A stretch of DNA of 64,000 bases from Motilimonas sp. E26 (GTDB lineage: Bacteria > Pseudomonadota > Gammaproteobacteria > Enterobacterales > CBDFNC01). Every line of letters starts with the position of its first letter. The stretch's first letter is position 1. The stretch lies in assembly GCF_021278025.1 (NCBI RefSeq), contig NZ_JAIBHJ010000017.1, positions 27,113 to 91,112 of the forward strand. Reading direction: 5' to 3'. The position numbers were made by a program, and so were the translations under genes. Positions 9,881-20,853 of this stretch are shown here, one piece after another. The notes beneath the pieces are model-generated. The model was not told where the DNA came from, did not search any database, and worked only from the letters and a program-made list of their open reading frames with translations.

Positions 9881-11603
9881 AAAAATCCCGTGAAGCTACT
9901 ACTACTTCTTCAACAATGCCGGAGCGAACAGTAAAATCACCAAATCCTTCATTTGGATTGCGTTCAGTTGCCCAGCGACCTATCAAACTATCAAGCTCAT
10001 CTAGAATTTGTGTTTCGTCCGCATTTTCCAAGTAGGTTTTTGGAATACGTGTCCCTTCGCGATTACCGCCCAATAAAATATTGTAGCGACCAGGGCCTTT
10101 TCCTACTAAACCAAATTCTGCCAGCGCGGCGCGGCCACAACCATTTGGACAACCGGTAATACGAAGCACTAAATGCTCATCTGCAACCCCGTATTTATCA
10201 AGCATGCCTTCAACTTGAGTCACTAGCCCCGGTAGATAACGCTCTGCTTCTGCCATTGCTAAAGGACACGTTGGAAACGATACACACGCCATTGAGTTTT
10301 CGCGCTGTTTGCTTAAATCTTCGGTTTTCAAACCATGCTCAACGGCTAACTGCTCTATTTGCGCTTTATCTTTTTCAGCGACACCAGCAATAATTAAATT
10401 TTGGTTAGCGGTTAAACGGAAGTCACCTTTGTGTACTTTTGCTATTTCACGCATACCGGTTTTTAACGGCTTGCCAGGGAAGTCCAGTATACGGCCGTTT
10501 TCGATAAACAGAGTCAGATGCCATTTGTTATCGATACCTTTGATCCAACCAATGCGATCGCCGCGGTATTCAAACTTGTAGTCTTCACTTGGCGCAAACT
10601 TGATGCCACTGCGGCCTTCAACTTCAGCTTTAAACGCTTCTACGCCCACACGCTCGATGGTGTATTTGGTTTTTGACAAATGACGATCGCAACGGTTACC
10701 CCAGTCACGCTGTACTGTCACAATCGCCTCAGCAATCGCAATCACATCATTTTTGGCAATAAAACCAAAGTCATCAGCTTTACGCGGGTGCGTTCGCTTA
10801 TCGCCGTGAGTATGGCCAAGACCCGCGCCCACTAACACGTTGTAACCCACTAACTCGCCATCACGTACGATAGCAACGAAGCTAATATCGTTTGCATGTA
10901 CGTCGATGTCGTTTTGCGGCGGCATAACAAAAGCAATTTTAAACTTACGTGGTAAGTAAACATTTGAGTAAAGTGGCTCACTTTCAGCTTCGTTACTCGC
11001 TACTTTTTCACCGTTTAACCAAAGGTCAGCAAAGCCCTTGGTATTTGGTAGAAAGTGCTCACTGGTTTGTTTTGCCAGCTCGTACATCTCGGCATGGAAT
11101 TCAGATTCCACTGGGTTAGACGTACATAAGGTATTACGGTTTACGTCACCAGCAGTAAAGATAGAGTCAATACCAACTTCGTCTAGGCCTTGGAAAATCG
11201 GCCGTAAGTTACGCTTTAAAATGCCGTGGTATTGAAAGGTTTGACGCGTTGTTAAACGAATACTGCCTACCATGGTGCGCTCTTGCGCGTACTTATCAAT
11301 TTGTAGCCATTGCTCTGGCGTACAAATACCACCCGGCATACGGGCGCGTAATAAGAAACTATGACGTGGGTCTAATTTCTGCTTTTTACGCTCGCCACGT
11401 AAGTCACGGTCATCTTGCTGGTATAGACCATGGAACTTGATTAGCTGAATATCGTCTGGACTAAAACCACCATACACTTGGTCATCTAGTGCTTCGGCAA
11501 TGGTGCCGCGTAAAAAATCACTTTCGGTTTTAATGCGTTCGTTGTCTGATAACGCGCGTCCATCAAGGCTATTGTCTGGACTGGGTTTTGGCTGATAGCT
11601 CAT
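9873..11603 (-). CDS. cysI: NADPH-sulfite reductase hemoprotein (beta) subunit CysI
   Basis: Six-electron reduction of sulfite to sulfide at a siroheme-[4Fe-4S] centre. 576 residues. The C-terminal half has the four cluster/siroheme-ligating Cys in F-P-T-C-P-L-A and C-P-N-G-C-G-R; basic substrate-binding residues occur in R-L-T-T-R-Q-T. Its ATG overlaps the cysJ stop codon (TAATG), so the subunits are translationally coupled. Confidence 0.97.
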   Translation of the reverse strand: MSYQPKPSPDNSLDGRALSDNERIKTESDFLRGTIAEALDDQVYGGFSPDDIQLIKFHGLYQQDDRDLRGERKKQKLDPRHSFLLRARMPGGICTPEQWLQIDKYAQERTMVGSIRLTTRQTFQYHGILKRNLRPIFQGLDEVGIDSIFTAGDVNRNTLCTSNPVESEFHAEMYELAKQTSEHFLPNTKGFADLWLNGEKVASNEAESEPLYSNVYLPRKFKIAFVMPPQNDIDVHANDISFVAIVRDGELVGYNVLVGAGLGHTHGDKRTHPRKADDFGFIAKNDVIAIAEAIVTVQRDWGNRCDRHLSKTKYTIERVGVEAFKAEVEGRSGIKFAPSEDYKFEYRGDRIGWIKGIDNKWHLTLFIENGRILDFPGKPLKTGMREIAKVHKGDFRLTANQNLIIAGVAEKDKAQIEQLAVEHGLKTEDLSKQRENSMACVSFPTCPLAMAEAERYLPGLVTQVEGMLDKYGVADEHLVLRITGCPNGCGRAALAEFGLVGKGPGRYNILLGGNREGTRIPKTYLENADETQILDELDSLIGRWATERNPNEGFGDFTVRSGIVEEVVVASRDFYA

Positions 11604-13423
11604 TAGTAAACATCCCTCTGATAACGCTTGGCACGACGTAACTCACTTACGTATTCTTCAGCTTCTTCGAAGCTCTTCTTACCTTGCTCTTGTACTATTT
11701 TAACTAATGCATCGTTGACATCTTTAGCCATGCGATTGGCATCACCACAAATATAGAAATGGGCGCCGTCTTCAAGCCATTGGTAAACTTGCGCAGCGTT
11801 TTCTAATAAACGGTGCTGAACATAAACCTTTTCTTCTTGGTCACGAGAGAAAGCCACATCCATCTTAGTCAACAGGCCTGAATCTAGGTAACCACGCCAT
11901 TCCACTTGGTATAGGAAATCTTCTGTGAAGGTTTGGTCGCCAAAGAACATCCAGTTTTTACCACCCGCGCTTTGAGCATCACGCTCTTGCATAAAGGCTC
12001 TAAATGGTGCCACGCCTGTACCAGGCCCCACCATGATCACTGGGGTTTCAGGGTTAGCTGGTAAACGGAAGTTATCATTGTGCTCGACAAACACTTTCAC
12101 TTCGCCGCCTTCTTCAAGACGTTTCAAAAAGCCTGTTGCACCGCCGCTGCGAGGCTCGCCCTGCTCGTTCTCAAACTCAACCATGCCAACAGTTAAGTGA
12201 ACTTCTTCATCCACTTCCGCTTGGCTGGAAGCAATTGAATATAAGCGCGGCGTAATACGGCGTAACATTGCGATAAGTTGCTCCGCTGTTAGCGAAACAT
12301 TTTTCTTCACCGCTAAAATATCAAGAATTTGGTGGCTATTAGCGTATTCACGCGCTTGTGCTTTATCGGCTGCGATTTTCGCTAGCTTTTTACTACCTGA
12401 AATTTCGGCGTATTTCTCCACAAATCCAGGGTATGACTGGGTTAACTCATAATGGCTAATCAAGGCTTGGCGTAGTGATACCTTCTCGCCATCAACCTCA
12501 ACTTGTTCATCACCGCTAAGGCCGACTTGTTTAACCACTTGGTCAACTAATTCGCTGTCATTTTCAAACCAAACACCCAACGCATCACCGGCACGATATT
12601 GAATGCCTGAATCTTCAAGAGAAATCTCAAAGTGGCGAACATCTTTTTGCGAATTACGCCCCGTGATTTTTTGATTGGTTGCTAAGGTTGCTGTATACGG
12701 GTTTTTCTTATCGTATTGGCTCGCGGTAAGCGGCGCTGGCGCAGCGAATACCTGTGCAGCCGGAGCTGTTTGAGCGCTAGTCACTAACGTTTCAGAGACT
12801 AACTTAAGTGCTTTATCACCCCACTCTTTAGCTGGCGCTTCGTAATCAACGTCGCAGTCAAGACGCTCAAGGAAACTCTGCGCACCAGTTGCTGCTAAAC
12901 GTTCATCAAAATCTTTACCGGTTTGACAGAAAAACTCGTAACTAGAGTCACCTAATGCCAGCACCGCGTAATTAAGTTCAGGTAACTTCGGTGCTTTTTT
13001 AGAGCCTAGTAGTTCATGAAGCTCTATCGCATCATCAGGCGCTTCACCTTCACCATTGGTACTGACCACGATGATGAGGTGGGTTTCCGTTTTTAAATCT
13101 TTTGCCTTGTAGTTGGCCATTGATTTAACTTGAACTGGTAGCCCTTGCGCCTTGGCCGCTGCGGCCAGCTCTTCGGCAACGCCTTTAGAATTGCCTGTTT
13201 GCGAGCCAAATAGCACAGTCAACTGGCCAGCAGGTGCGGCGCTAACGGCTGCAGCACTCACGGCACCCGTTGCAACAACAGCACCACCTTGACTAATACC
13301 CGAAAGATATCCACTCACCCAAGCGAGTTGATTTGGATTTAACTCAGCGATTGCCTGTTGCAGCTGATTAAGCTGTAAGTCAGACAAAGGGCTGGTTAAT
13401 GAAGAGAGTTCCTTTAACAGCAT
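11603..13423 (-). CDS. cysJ: NADPH-sulfite reductase flavoprotein (alpha) subunit CysJ
   Basis: Passes electrons from NADPH via FAD and FMN to CysI. 606 residues: flavodoxin-like FMN domain (F-G-S-Q-T-G-N-S near 70), FAD-binding [13 protein letters not shown]-binding [10 protein letters not shown], and the family C-terminus Y-Q-R-D-V-Y. An upstream in-frame ATG at 13489 would add 22 residues, but the ATG at 13423 gives the usual M-L-L-K-E-L start. First gene of cysJIH; AT-rich upstream DNA holds a GGAATAA half-site like that of the cysG promoter. Confidence 0.96.
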   Translation of the reverse strand: MLLKELSSLTSPLSDLQLNQLQQAIAELNPNQLAWVSGYLSGISQGGAVVATGAVSAAAVSAAPAGQLTVLFGSQTGNSKGVAEELAAAAKAQGLPVQVKSMANYKAKDLKTETHLIIVVSTNGEGEAPDDAIELHELLGSKKAPKLPELNYAVLALGDSSYEFFCQTGKDFDERLAATGAQSFLERLDCDVDYEAPAKEWGDKALKLVSETLVTSAQTAPAAQVFAAPAPLTASQYDKKNPYTATLATNQKITGRNSQKDVRHFEISLEDSGIQYRAGDALGVWFENDSELVDQVVKQVGLSGDEQVEVDGEKVSLRQALISHYELTQSYPGFVEKYAEISGSKKLAKIAADKAQAREYANSHQILDILAVKKNVSLTAEQLIAMLRRITPRLYSIASSQAEVDEEVHLTVGMVEFENEQGEPRSGGATGFLKRLEEGGEVKVFVEHNDNFRLPANPETPVIMVGPGTGVAPFRAFMQERDAQSAGGKNWMFFGDQTFTEDFLYQVEWRGYLDSGLLTKMDVAFSRDQEEKVYVQHRLLENAAQVYQWLEDGAHFYICGDANRMAKDVNDALVKIVQEQGKKSFEEAEEYVSELRRAKRYQRDVY

Positions 13424-13597
13424 GCCTAAGATTTCCACTATCCCAAAATGAATTGCAGACAGTTTACTGGGTGGAAAGAATAACAACAAAGAATAAATAG
13501 GGATTTTTTATAAGAAAAAGGAATAAGGAGAGAGCAGCTAATAATTGAATTTAAGGGGAGAAAGCCCCCCTTGACAAGCAGTTAACAAAAAACGCGT

Positions 13598-14260
13598 TTA
13601 GAAGTTAACTTCAACACCAACAAAGATACCGTCGTACTCAGTGTTCAGTTTAACGTCATCTTTTAGTTTAACTTCTTGGTAACGATAGCCACCACGTAAG
13701 TTAACTTTAGTTAAACCTTCAGGGTTAAACGCATAACTCACGCCAATCAAAGCATCCACCACTTCATCATCGGTTACAGAGCCCGCAGTCACATCAGTGA
13801 ACACACTTAGGCCAGTATTTGGTATGTGAAACTTTGCGGCACCGTAAGCTTGTGGGATCGTACTGTTAAAATGATTGTTAGATAAAGTATGCAAATCGCC
13901 GCTGATGTATTTTACATTTAAACCAAGATCTGCCTCGAATAAGCCATTATCAAATAACTGGTAATATAAAATGGTATCAAAACTACTCATGTCTAGCGTT
14001 ACATCACTGGTACTTGAAGAGCCTTTACTGTCTAAATTCGTGTAGGCGAATTTCACATTAGGTAATAAAATAATACCGTGTTCAATGGCCACATAACCAC
14101 TTCCACGCCAATCATTTTTCAAACTAAGAGAATCGCTATCAAGCTTACCATCGGTAACGGGTTTAGCGATATCCACTCCCGCAAAAATGCCCCAATCATC
14201 TGCTGATGCGGAATGACTGATCGCTAAAGTAAATAGAGTTGCTGCAAGATATTTTTTCAT
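13598..14260 (-). CDS. TIGR04219-type outer membrane beta-barrel protein
   Basis: 220 residues with a clear Sec signal peptide (cleavage after A-S-A near 20) and alternating beta-strand pattern ending in an aromatic residue (V-N-F), as expected for a protein inserted by the Bam machinery. The pattern fits the TIGR04219 family of small gammaproteobacterial outer membrane proteins, which has no known function. It follows a strong terminator and appears monocistronic. Confidence 0.75.
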   Translation of the reverse strand: MKKYLAATLFTLAISHSASADDWGIFAGVDIAKPVTDGKLDSDSLSLKNDWRGSGYVAIEHGIILLPNVKFAYTNLDSKGSSSTSDVTLDMSSFDTILYYQLFDNGLFEADLGLNVKYISGDLHTLSNNHFNSTIPQAYGAAKFHIPNTGLSVFTDVTAGSVTDDEVVDALIGVSYAFNPEGLTKVNLRGGYRYQEVKLKDDVKLNTEYDGIFVGVEVNF

Positions 14261-14302
14261 TTTAAGACACCTTTATAGTTAGGCGAGTATTGTAGCCGCT
14301 AA

Positions 14303-14346
14303 AAAAACAATGGCAATCAAGGTATTCCTTGATTGCCATTGTTTTT
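14303..14346. terminator. Strong hairpin terminator, 20-bp perfect stem
   Basis: Arms 14303-14322 and 14327-14346 are exact reverse complements with a TATT loop; A and T runs flank it on both sides. It ends the DUF2333 transcript, and it separates that gene from the outer-membrane protein gene. The stem is longer than usual. Confidence 0.85.
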
Positions 14347-14395
14347 GAGAATGATTAAGCCAAGGTTCAGCTTACTAACAATTTGTTTCGTCTAA

Positions 14396-15394
14396 CTAGC
14401 CCTTATTAAGTAGCTCAGATAAATCGATCACCGCAGCATTAGCGCGTGAAATATAATTCGCCATCACTAAAGAGTGATTCGCCATTAGACCAAAGCCACT
14501 GCCATTTAATATCATTGGACTCCATACGGTTTCTTGCGTTTCTTCCAACTCTCTAATGATTTGGCGTACGCTCACACTGGCATTTTTCTTCTCAAGTACA
14601 CCTTTAAAATCAACCTCAATGGCTTTCATAAAGTGCAATAGCGCCCAACTTGCTCCGCGAGCCTCATAAAATACATCATCTGTTAAGAACCAAGACGTCT
14701 TAATCAACTCTTCTTCTGGGGTATAAGTTGACTGCTGTGCGGCAGAATCACCAGCTAGGCCATCATTAATCGCATGGCGACCAACACTTGAACTCAGTTT
14801 CTGCGATAAGCTACCCAAGCGACTTTGCACCTCTTTTAACCAAGCGGCCAAATTATCTGCCCGAGCATAAAATTGTGCATCAGGTTGATTAGGATCTGCT
14901 AAACGAGTCCGATAGCTATAAATTGCTTTAATCGCTTCACGGTACTCGGCTTCTGCACTGGGTAAATGCCAACTTTTACTATCAATATTAAACTTTGGCT
15001 GAGCGACTTTTAGATCTTTATCTTCCATCGATTGACTTTGTGAGCGACTAAAGTCCTTGCGCATAATCAATGATAAATCGCGCACTTGCTCTAACACCCC
15101 AAGCTCCCACGCAGGCATGTTATCCATTAAGAGACTCGGCGGTATAACATCATTACTCAAATAGCCACCGGGTTTATCAAGCAAGGTTTCTGCAACGGTG
15201 ATCAGTGTTGTTGTGGTGGTGTAACCCACGACAAGCTTTTTACCCTCCTTAGCAGCCTCATCTTTTGACTTAACCACCAATTCCGATATATCCATCACAT
15301 CGGGCTCAAGTCCCCAGTACACAGATGTACCATAACCCAAAAAAAAGAGAACGAGAAAAATACCCAGCACACGTTTTGCGGTAAAATTTTCCAT
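14396..15394 (-). CDS. DUF2333 family inner-membrane-anchored protein
   Basis: 332 residues with one N-terminal membrane helix (about 8-28) and a soluble, presumably periplasmic, mostly helical domain. The G-L-E-P-D start of the domain and the W-x-L-P-S-A-E-x-E-Y-R segment match DUF2333 proteins, common in gammaproteobacteria and without known role. It follows the copper chaperone gene by 9 bp, so the two are probably cotranscribed. Confidence 0.75.
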   Translation of the reverse strand: MENFTAKRVLGIFLVLFFLGYGTSVYWGLEPDVMDISELVVKSKDEAAKEGKKLVVGYTTTTTLITVAETLLDKPGGYLSNDVIPPSLLMDNMPAWELGVLEQVRDLSLIMRKDFSRSQSQSMEDKDLKVAQPKFNIDSKSWHLPSAEAEYREAIKAIYSYRTRLADPNQPDAQFYARADNLAAWLKEVQSRLGSLSQKLSSSVGRHAINDGLAGDSAAQQSTYTPEEELIKTSWFLTDDVFYEARGASWALLHFMKAIEVDFKGVLEKKNASVSVRQIIRELEETQETVWSPMILNGSGFGLMANHSLVMANYISRANAAVIDLSELLNKG

Positions 15395-15403
15395 AGATAG
15401 GCC

Positions 15404-15859
15404 TTAATGGTTATGTTTCATTTTAGGTTTATCACCCTTAACTGATTTCACTGGCGCAACAAAAGAGACTTGCTCACCCGACGAAAAACCTAAGGTAAAG
15501 CTAACCTCTTGTCCTTCGGTCAAAGGCTGTTTTAAGCCCATTAACATAATATGGTACCCACCTGGCTGCAGTGATACAGTTTCCATCGCGTTGATTTCTA
15601 TACCATCTACTTGACGCATCTTCATCATGCCATCAGCCATAATATGGTTGTGTAACTCAACCTTTTCTGCAATGTCACTCTTAGCCGAAACCAGTGTAGC
15701 GAGCTCGTTTGAGTGATTCATTAATTGTAAAAAAGCCGCACTGTTTTGCACGTTCGGCGGTGTCGCTCGCACATATGCACCATCGACCATGATCTCAGCT
15801 TGCGATGCACCGCTTAATAAGGCTAGCCCTAAACCAGCCAATACAAAAAACTTTTTCAA
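15404..15859 (-). CDS. Periplasmic copper chaperone PCu(A)C family
   Basis: 151 residues with a Sec signal peptide. The domain carries the copper site pattern: H-N-H-I-x(5)-M-K-M-R (His and Met ligands) and the P-G-G-Y-H-I-M-L-M-G motif. Family members hand Cu(I) to the Cu(A) centre of cytochrome c oxidase. A C-terminal M-K-H-N-H tail adds more ligands. The usual Sco1 partner is not adjacent; the next gene is DUF2333. Confidence 0.9.
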   Translation of the reverse strand: MKKFFVLAGLGLALLSGASQAEIMVDGAYVRATPPNVQNSAAFLQLMNHSNELATLVSAKSDIAEKVELHNHIMADGMMKMRQVDGIEINAMETVSLQPGGYHIMLMGLKQPLTEGQEVSFTLGFSSGEQVSFVAPVKSVKGDKPKMKHNH

Positions 15860-15927
15860 ATTTAAATCCTTAATGTAACCACTTAGATAGCATCAATTTA
15901 ATCTAAAGCCAGTTGAACTGCAACGTA

Positions 15928-16137
15928 CTAGCTTTGATTACAACGTTTATCACTCACTAACCAATAGATAATAGCCGCAGCCAAAATCCATGGCGCCCAT
16001 TGGATTAATATGCCAATTGCGCCAAAAACCAGCAATAACACCGCGGCAATACAAACCACCACAATACAACCCACTAAGGTAAAACCTGTCAACGCCATCG
16101 CTCCTAACATGAGCAACACAAATATTAATTCAAACAT
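15928..16137 (-). CDS. Small hydrophobic membrane protein, unknown
   Basis: 69 residues with two to three closely spaced membrane helices and a short charged tail (S-D-K-R-C-N-Q-S). AAGGTGAT precedes the ATG by a suitable distance, which supports translation. I do not recognise the family. It lies alone between the copper chaperone and ilvIH, same strand. Confidence 0.6.
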   Translation of the reverse strand: MFELIFVLLMLGAMALTGFTLVGCIVVVCIAAVLLLVFGAIGILIQWAPWILAAAIIYWLVSDKRCNQS

Positions 16138-16305
16138 AACATCACCTTTAAATAATCCAAAAATGCTAGTTTGAGTTAATCAAGGTTTATGCCAGTTTTA
16201 CAACACACTAACCTCATGTATTTAAAGAATAAAAACCATAAACCCAATCCACAACATTAAACAGTGATAGATTTCACCACAATAGTTCGTCATTTTAGCC
16301 ACAAA

Positions 16306-16328
16306 AAAACCAGAACAAGTCTGGTTTT
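16306..16328 (-). terminator. Terminator of ilvIH
   Basis: 9-bp stem AAAACCAGA/TCTGGTTTT with a 5-base loop and a run of A on its left side, which reads as a U tract in the leftward transcript, 30 bp after the ilvH stop. Confidence 0.85.
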
Positions 16329-16358
16329 AAACGAAGTGCAAATTGAATAACCTGGTCG

Positions 16359-16853
16359 CTAAGGACGCAACGAACGCTCCCCGCGTGCGATGCCACACAC
16401 TCCAGAGCGAACGACTTCAATAATTTCAGTTGCTTCACCCAATGCAGCAATAAATGCGTCTAGCTTGTCTGTGGTACCACTTAGCTGAACCGTATACTGG
16501 CTCTGCGTGACATCCACTATCTGACCACGGAAAATATCTGCATTGCGTTTCACTTCATCACGCTTAGTGCCGCTGGCTTTCACTTTCACCAACATTAATT
16601 CACGCTCAACATGTGGACCATCTGTTAATTCCGATACTTTGAGTACATCCACCAGCTTGTGTAACTGTTTTAAAATTTGCTCAATTTTTCGCTCATCAGC
16701 ATGGGTTGTAATCGTCATTCGCGATAGAGTGGGATCATCCGTTACCGCTACCGTTAACGATTCAATATTATAGCCACGTTGCGAAAACAGGCCAACGACT
16801 CGAGATAATGCGCCGGCTTCGTTTTCAATTAAGATAGAAAGGATACTGCGCAT
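16359..16853 (-). CDS. ilvH: Acetolactate synthase small (regulatory) subunit IlvH
   Basis: 164 residues: an N-terminal ACT domain beginning [15 protein letters not shown] and a C-terminal ALS-ss domain. The family stimulates the catalytic subunit and gives valine feedback inhibition. The ACT loop N-E-A-G-A-L-S-R is the effector-binding region. Its ATG overlaps the ilvI stop (TAATG), implying coupled translation. Confidence 0.96.
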   Translation of the reverse strand: MRSILSILIENEAGALSRVVGLFSQRGYNIESLTVAVTDDPTLSRMTITTHADERKIEQILKQLHKLVDVLKVSELTDGPHVERELMLVKVKASGTKRDEVKRNADIFRGQIVDVTQSQYTVQLSGTTDKLDAFIAALGEATEIIEVVRSGVCGIARGERSLRP

Positions 16854-18571
16854 TAGGTTCTCTCCGTTTTACTTAAAAACATATCTTGCATGCTGCCAAA
16901 TTTCACTTGCATCGGATACACGTGCTCTTCCGGATCCACCGCTATATCCAAAAATACCAAGCGGTCTTTCATGGCAAAGGCTTTCTCAAGTGCTGGCTCT
17001 AAATCTTCTGGTTTGTCGACCCGAATACCAACATGATGGTAAGCCTCTGCCAGCTTGACAAAATCTGGCACTGAATCCATGTAGGAGTGAGACTGGCGAC
17101 CTTCGTAAAACATTTTTTGCCATTGCTTAACCATGCCTAAGGAACGGTTGTTTAGTGACACAATTTTCACCGGAATATTGTATTGCATACAAGTGGATAG
17201 CTCTTGGATATTCATTTGAATTGAGCCATCACCAGTAATACACACCACTTCTTCATCAGGTAAAGCGACCTTGCATCCCATTGCAGCCGGAAAGCCAAAG
17301 CCCATGGTGCCTAGGCCACCAGAATTGATCCACTGACGAGGCTTCTTAAATGGGTAATAAAGTGCGCCAAACATTTGATGCTGACCTACGTCAGAAGTGA
17401 CAATCGCATCTCCTTTAGTTACTTTATAAAGAGCTTCAATGACTTGCTGTGGCTTGATCACTGTATCTGATTTCTCATAAACCAAGCACTCTCGTTCACG
17501 CCAAGTATTAATTAGTTGCCACCAAGCCGACAAATCTTCTTGCTCTTTTAATGCATCCATTTCAGCAATCATGGTTTGCATTTGGCCCAGCACCACTTCA
17601 ATTGAACCAACAATAGGAATATCGGCATTAATGATTTTTGAAATCGAGGTCGGGTCTATGTCGATGTGCATGATAGTCGCATTAGGACAGAATTTATCTA
17701 CTGCATTAGTGACACGATCATCAAAGCGTGCGCCTACTGCAAAGATTAAGTCCGCATTATGCATCGACATATTGGCTTCATAAGTACCATGCATTCCCAA
17801 CATACCAATAGATTGCTTGTGCGTACCAGGGAAGGCACCAAGTCCCATCAGCGTTGTGGCTACAGGTAGATTACATTGCTCTGCTAAATGAATAACATCA
17901 GCCGACGCATTGGCATTTATCGCACCGCCACCGACATACAGTACAGGGCGTTTCGCCGCCATTAAGGCTTTAACCGCACGCTTAATTTGCCCTTTATGAC
18001 CACTTAGCGTTGGGTTGTACGAACGCATATGCACCGCTTCAGGGTATTGATAAGGAAACTTTAACTTCGGGTTTTGCACATCTTTTGGTAAATCTACCAC
18101 CACCGGGCCGGGGCGACCGCTGGCAGCTAAATAAAATGCTTTTTTTATCGCAATCGGAATATCTTCGGCTTTTTTACATAAAAAACTGTGTTTAACCACA
18201 GGGCGCGAAACACCAATCATGTCTGTTTCTTGAAACGCATCATCACCAATAAAATTGGTCGGAACCTGACCCGATAGCACCACCATAGGAATCGAATCCA
18301 TATAAGCTGTCGCGATACCTGTAATACAGTTAGTAGCACCTGGACCAGATGTAACTAATACACACCCGACTTTTCCTGTGGCGCGTGTGTAGCCATCAGC
18401 CATATGCACTGCGGCTTGCTCATGACGTACTAAAAAGTGTTCAATGTCACTGCATTGGAATAATGCATCATAAATATCCAATACTGATCCACCAGGGTAG
18501 CCAAAGATGTGCTTCACACCTTCGTCTTGCAGTGATCTGATCACCATTTCGGCGCCCGATAACATTTCCAT
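16853..18571 (-). CDS. ilvI: Acetolactate synthase large (catalytic) subunit IlvI
   Basis: First common step of valine, leucine and isoleucine synthesis. 572 residues, ThDP-dependent: the catalytic Glu in V-R-H-E-Q-A-A near 50, a central FAD/dehydrogenase-like domain, and the ThDP/Mg motif [12 protein letters not shown]. It is followed at once by ilvH. Called ilvI rather than ilvB or ilvG because of the ilvH-type partner. The leuA gene lies 4 kb away on the other strand. Confidence 0.95.
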   Translation of the reverse strand: MEMLSGAEMVIRSLQDEGVKHIFGYPGGSVLDIYDALFQCSDIEHFLVRHEQAAVHMADGYTRATGKVGCVLVTSGPGATNCITGIATAYMDSIPMVVLSGQVPTNFIGDDAFQETDMIGVSRPVVKHSFLCKKAEDIPIAIKKAFYLAASGRPGPVVVDLPKDVQNPKLKFPYQYPEAVHMRSYNPTLSGHKGQIKRAVKALMAAKRPVLYVGGGAINANASADVIHLAEQCNLPVATTLMGLGAFPGTHKQSIGMLGMHGTYEANMSMHNADLIFAVGARFDDRVTNAVDKFCPNATIMHIDIDPTSISKIINADIPIVGSIEVVLGQMQTMIAEMDALKEQEDLSAWWQLINTWRERECLVYEKSDTVIKPQQVIEALYKVTKGDAIVTSDVGQHQMFGALYYPFKKPRQWINSGGLGTMGFGFPAAMGCKVALPDEEVVCITGDGSIQMNIQELSTCMQYNIPVKIVSLNNRSLGMVKQWQKMFYEGRQSHSYMDSVPDFVKLAEAYHHVGIRVDKPEDLEPALEKAFAMKDRLVFLDIAVDPEEHVYPMQVKFGSMQDMFLSKTERT

Positions 18572-18857
18572 AAGCTCTCCCAGCTGAGTTCCGGTTGTTT
18601 TTTATTAATAACAGCTTCCCTGCAAACACAAGGGCGCAATAAGATTGTGTGTCAGTTTAATAATTTTTTACTTTACACGTCTACGCTTTTTACCAAATTC
18701 CCTTTAAAAACCAAGATTAAGTTATCAACCACAAATTCCAATCAAGATGCGTGTTCGGTGAAAGTAGCTTAGATATGGCAAGGGCTACAAGAAAGTAGCC
18801 CTAGGAAAGTATAGATAATCAGCAAAACAAGCCAGATTAACTTTTCATTCTTGCGTT
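18572..18857. other. Upstream region of ilvI
   Basis: About 290 AT-rich bases between ilvI and the small ORF at 18858-19013. An 8-bp hairpin (18781-18788 with 18795-18802) has no U tract on either side. I see no leader peptide rich in Leu, Val or Ile and no T-box-like element. Confidence 0.4.
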
Positions 18858-19013
18858 TTACTGATCTGGAACTTCAGGCTCTGACAGCCATATTGAATGA
18901 TTTGGGTCTAATTCTTCAGAAATAGAAATGCTCACCCCCATATCTTGCAACTCTTGCAATGTAAGGTTATCAGCTAAGCTCATCGTCTCGCCATTTTCAT
19001 TACTAAATTGCAT
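18858..19013 (-). CDS. Small acidic protein of 51 residues, unknown
   Basis: An ATG at 19013 with AGGGGG six bases upstream opens a 51-codon frame ending TAA. The product is strongly acidic, has no Cys and no membrane segment, and repeats short L-Q-E-L-Q and S-I-S-I-S-E-E motifs; it contains one Trp near the C-terminus. It lies between ilvI and the MITE-like repeats. I recognise no family. The strong ribosome site is the main support; it could still be fortuitous. Confidence 0.5.
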   Translation of the reverse strand: MQFSNENGETMSLADNLTLQELQDMGVSISISEELDPNHSIWLSEPEVPDQ

Positions 19014-19117
19014 CTGCTACCCCCTGTTTACTAGTGCCTGCGTATATAATGATGGCACAGCGTGCTGATATTTCCATCGTACTCAGTAAAAGGCTTATAA
19101 CCATTTAATCTGATGCA

Positions 19118-19624
19118 TATACCCAATCAACCTGGAGAGGCTTGATTTCAGCAAGATTTTACACGCGTTTAGGCAAGGCATTGATTGCAGGTAATGGCTT
19201 CCCCTTATCAAAATCAATAACACAGCATAAACGCGTGTAAAACTTGCCCTTTGGGAGCGCCGTCGTGTTCCCACTACGTTGTTACGCTAATTTGAAAGGT
19301 GCCTAGGGTCTGTTGATCTTTCGTGATTATTTTTGCAGCGAATTGTTGGGTATTTATACAAGGCAGCGCTTTTGTGGTGTAGCTAGCTACACGAAAAGGC
19401 GATAACGCAGTAGAAATACCCAACAAACGCTGTCCTACGGATTCGGCTAAAAGCGTTTTGCCCATCGTTGAGCAGTATTTACTTAGAATGCTAAGCTATA
19501 CACTGCTCGCCTTGCTCAAAACGCTTTTATCTCGAACAAAAATTAACCAGCAAAGATCAACAGACCCTAGTATTGAAAACACCGTGGTGCTCTGAAACAT
19601 GCATCTTCAAGTTGATTGGGTATA
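19118..19624. mobile_element. Outer MITE-like element, 14-bp perfect terminal inverted repeats
   Basis: Ends TATACCCAATCAAC (19118-19131) and its exact reverse complement (19611-19624) bound 507 bp with no credible coding frame. Similarity continues a few bases inward. A second inverted-repeat element (19303-19570) is nested inside. There is no transposase, so it would be a non-autonomous element. Confidence 0.65.
19303..19570. mobile_element. Inner MITE-like element, 18-bp perfect terminal inverted repeats
   Basis: CTAGGGTCTGTTGATCTT at 19303-19320 is matched exactly in reverse at 19553-19570. The 268-bp interior holds further inverted repeats (a GTAGCTAGCTAC palindrome; GGGTATTT/AAATACCC arms) and no believable gene. 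A close relative of the same end (2 mismatches in 21) is at 63924-63944. Confidence 0.7.
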
Positions 19625-19667
19625 CACTATTAAACTGCATTTACGCTGCGTTGATACTTCGTCTGTT

Positions 19668-20771
19668 TTAATCACGCAGTGCGATATCCCATGCCAAAGA
19701 CGCTGATTTATTCAAGCTTTGCTCAGGCAATTGATCTAATACGTTTTCCGGGAACACGGTCGCCTGCCAGAGCCGATCGACAAGGTGTTGAAAGTTATCT
19801 TGTCTATCATTTTTGAGCCACAACGCCAATGCTTTAGCAACATCAGGAAACCTTACCTTGCCGGCGCTTTCTGTTGGTAACCAAGCAGCGATCTCAGACT
19901 GCTCTAATCCATTCATTTTTGTCGCTATCCCCATCATTTCTAGGGTTGCCACATTACTCTGCTGTTCAAACTGACCAGTTAATGGCTTGAGTAACATTTT
20001 CTTGCCCATCTGCATGGCCTCTGAAGGCAACTCAAAGCCACCGTTGGCAATCACCCCTGAGCAGTTTTCAAGGTCGGCTTGAAATCCCACTCGACATAAC
20101 TTACGTAGTCGAACGTTTTCAACATCCATGTCTTTGCCATCTGGGTGATAACAATAAAATTCATGGGTAGAAAAGCGACGTAACAGATCAACCACCTTAC
20201 TTAGCGACTCAAAAGGCAAATAGACCAAAATTTTATTTTCTATCTGCACATCTGTTGTCAATATTTCAACAATAGGCGGCAAAATAGGGAAACCAAAGTG
20301 ATACCAATGAACACCAATTGGTAACTGCGTCGGCGCGTAGTATTTCATTAGTAACGCATTACCAAAATGATAACCTTGTTTCGGAACCTGGTAGCGAAAA
20401 GCATTCTGATGAGACAAGCCGATGGAAGGCACATTATGCTTTTTTGCCGCCCAAGCAGAGACTGGCTCAAAGTCATTAAGTACTAAATCATAATCCTTGA
20501 TATTTAAGTCTTTAATATCACGCCATAACTGCCTTGGTTGACTATTAAACAAGGTTCTAACGGGATTAACCTCTCCATTTGAAGAGTTAAACGTTAGTCC
20601 CGATTTAGTCCTATACTCGCCAAACGGCAACATATCAAAATAAGCATCAGATTGACGGCCAGTAAATAGGTAATCAACTTCTAACCCAACATCAGCCAAA
20701 GCCCGTGACATTTTTCTGGCGCGGGTAATATGCCCGTTGCCTGTCCCTTGAACGCCGTAAAGAATGCGCAT
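19668..20771 (-). CDS. MJ1255/VC2487-type (TIGR00661) glycosyltransferase-like protein
   Basis: 367 residues. The opening I-L-Y-G-V-Q-G-T-G-N-G-H-I-T-R and the C-terminal A-N-G-G-F-E-L-P-S-E-A resemble the GT-B fold nucleotide-sugar binding loops of MurG/UGT-like enzymes and match the TIGR00661 family. The substrate is unknown. It is followed on the same strand by a PAP2 phosphatase gene upstream (83 bp away) and a TetR regulator, a grouping that suggests a lipid or undecaprenyl-linked glycosylation step (inference). Confidence 0.8.
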   Translation of the reverse strand: MRILYGVQGTGNGHITRARKMSRALADVGLEVDYLFTGRQSDAYFDMLPFGEYRTKSGLTFNSSNGEVNPVRTLFNSQPRQLWRDIKDLNIKDYDLVLNDFEPVSAWAAKKHNVPSIGLSHQNAFRYQVPKQGYHFGNALLMKYYAPTQLPIGVHWYHFGFPILPPIVEILTTDVQIENKILVYLPFESLSKVVDLLRRFSTHEFYCYHPDGKDMDVENVRLRKLCRVGFQADLENCSGVIANGGFELPSEAMQMGKKMLLKPLTGQFEQQSNVATLEMMGIATKMNGLEQSEIAAWLPTESAGKVRFPDVAKALALWLKNDRQDNFQHLVDRLWQATVFPENVLDQLPEQSLNKSASLAWDIALRD

Positions 20772-20853
20772 TAATAAATTGCCCTTGCTAAAGCATCAGT
20801 TGAGAAAATAAAAGTCACGCCTAAGCATTCCTTCATGGAAGAGTTTGTGATCA

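Noticed and set aside
18781..18802. 8-bp hairpin as a terminator or attenuator of ilvI
   Set aside because: No U tract on either side and no branched-chain-rich leader peptide; it also lies upstream of a different small ORF.
19274..19465. 63-codon minus-strand frame inside the repeat elements
   Set aside because: It spans an inverted-repeat end and internal palindromes, has no ribosome site and no recognisable domain.
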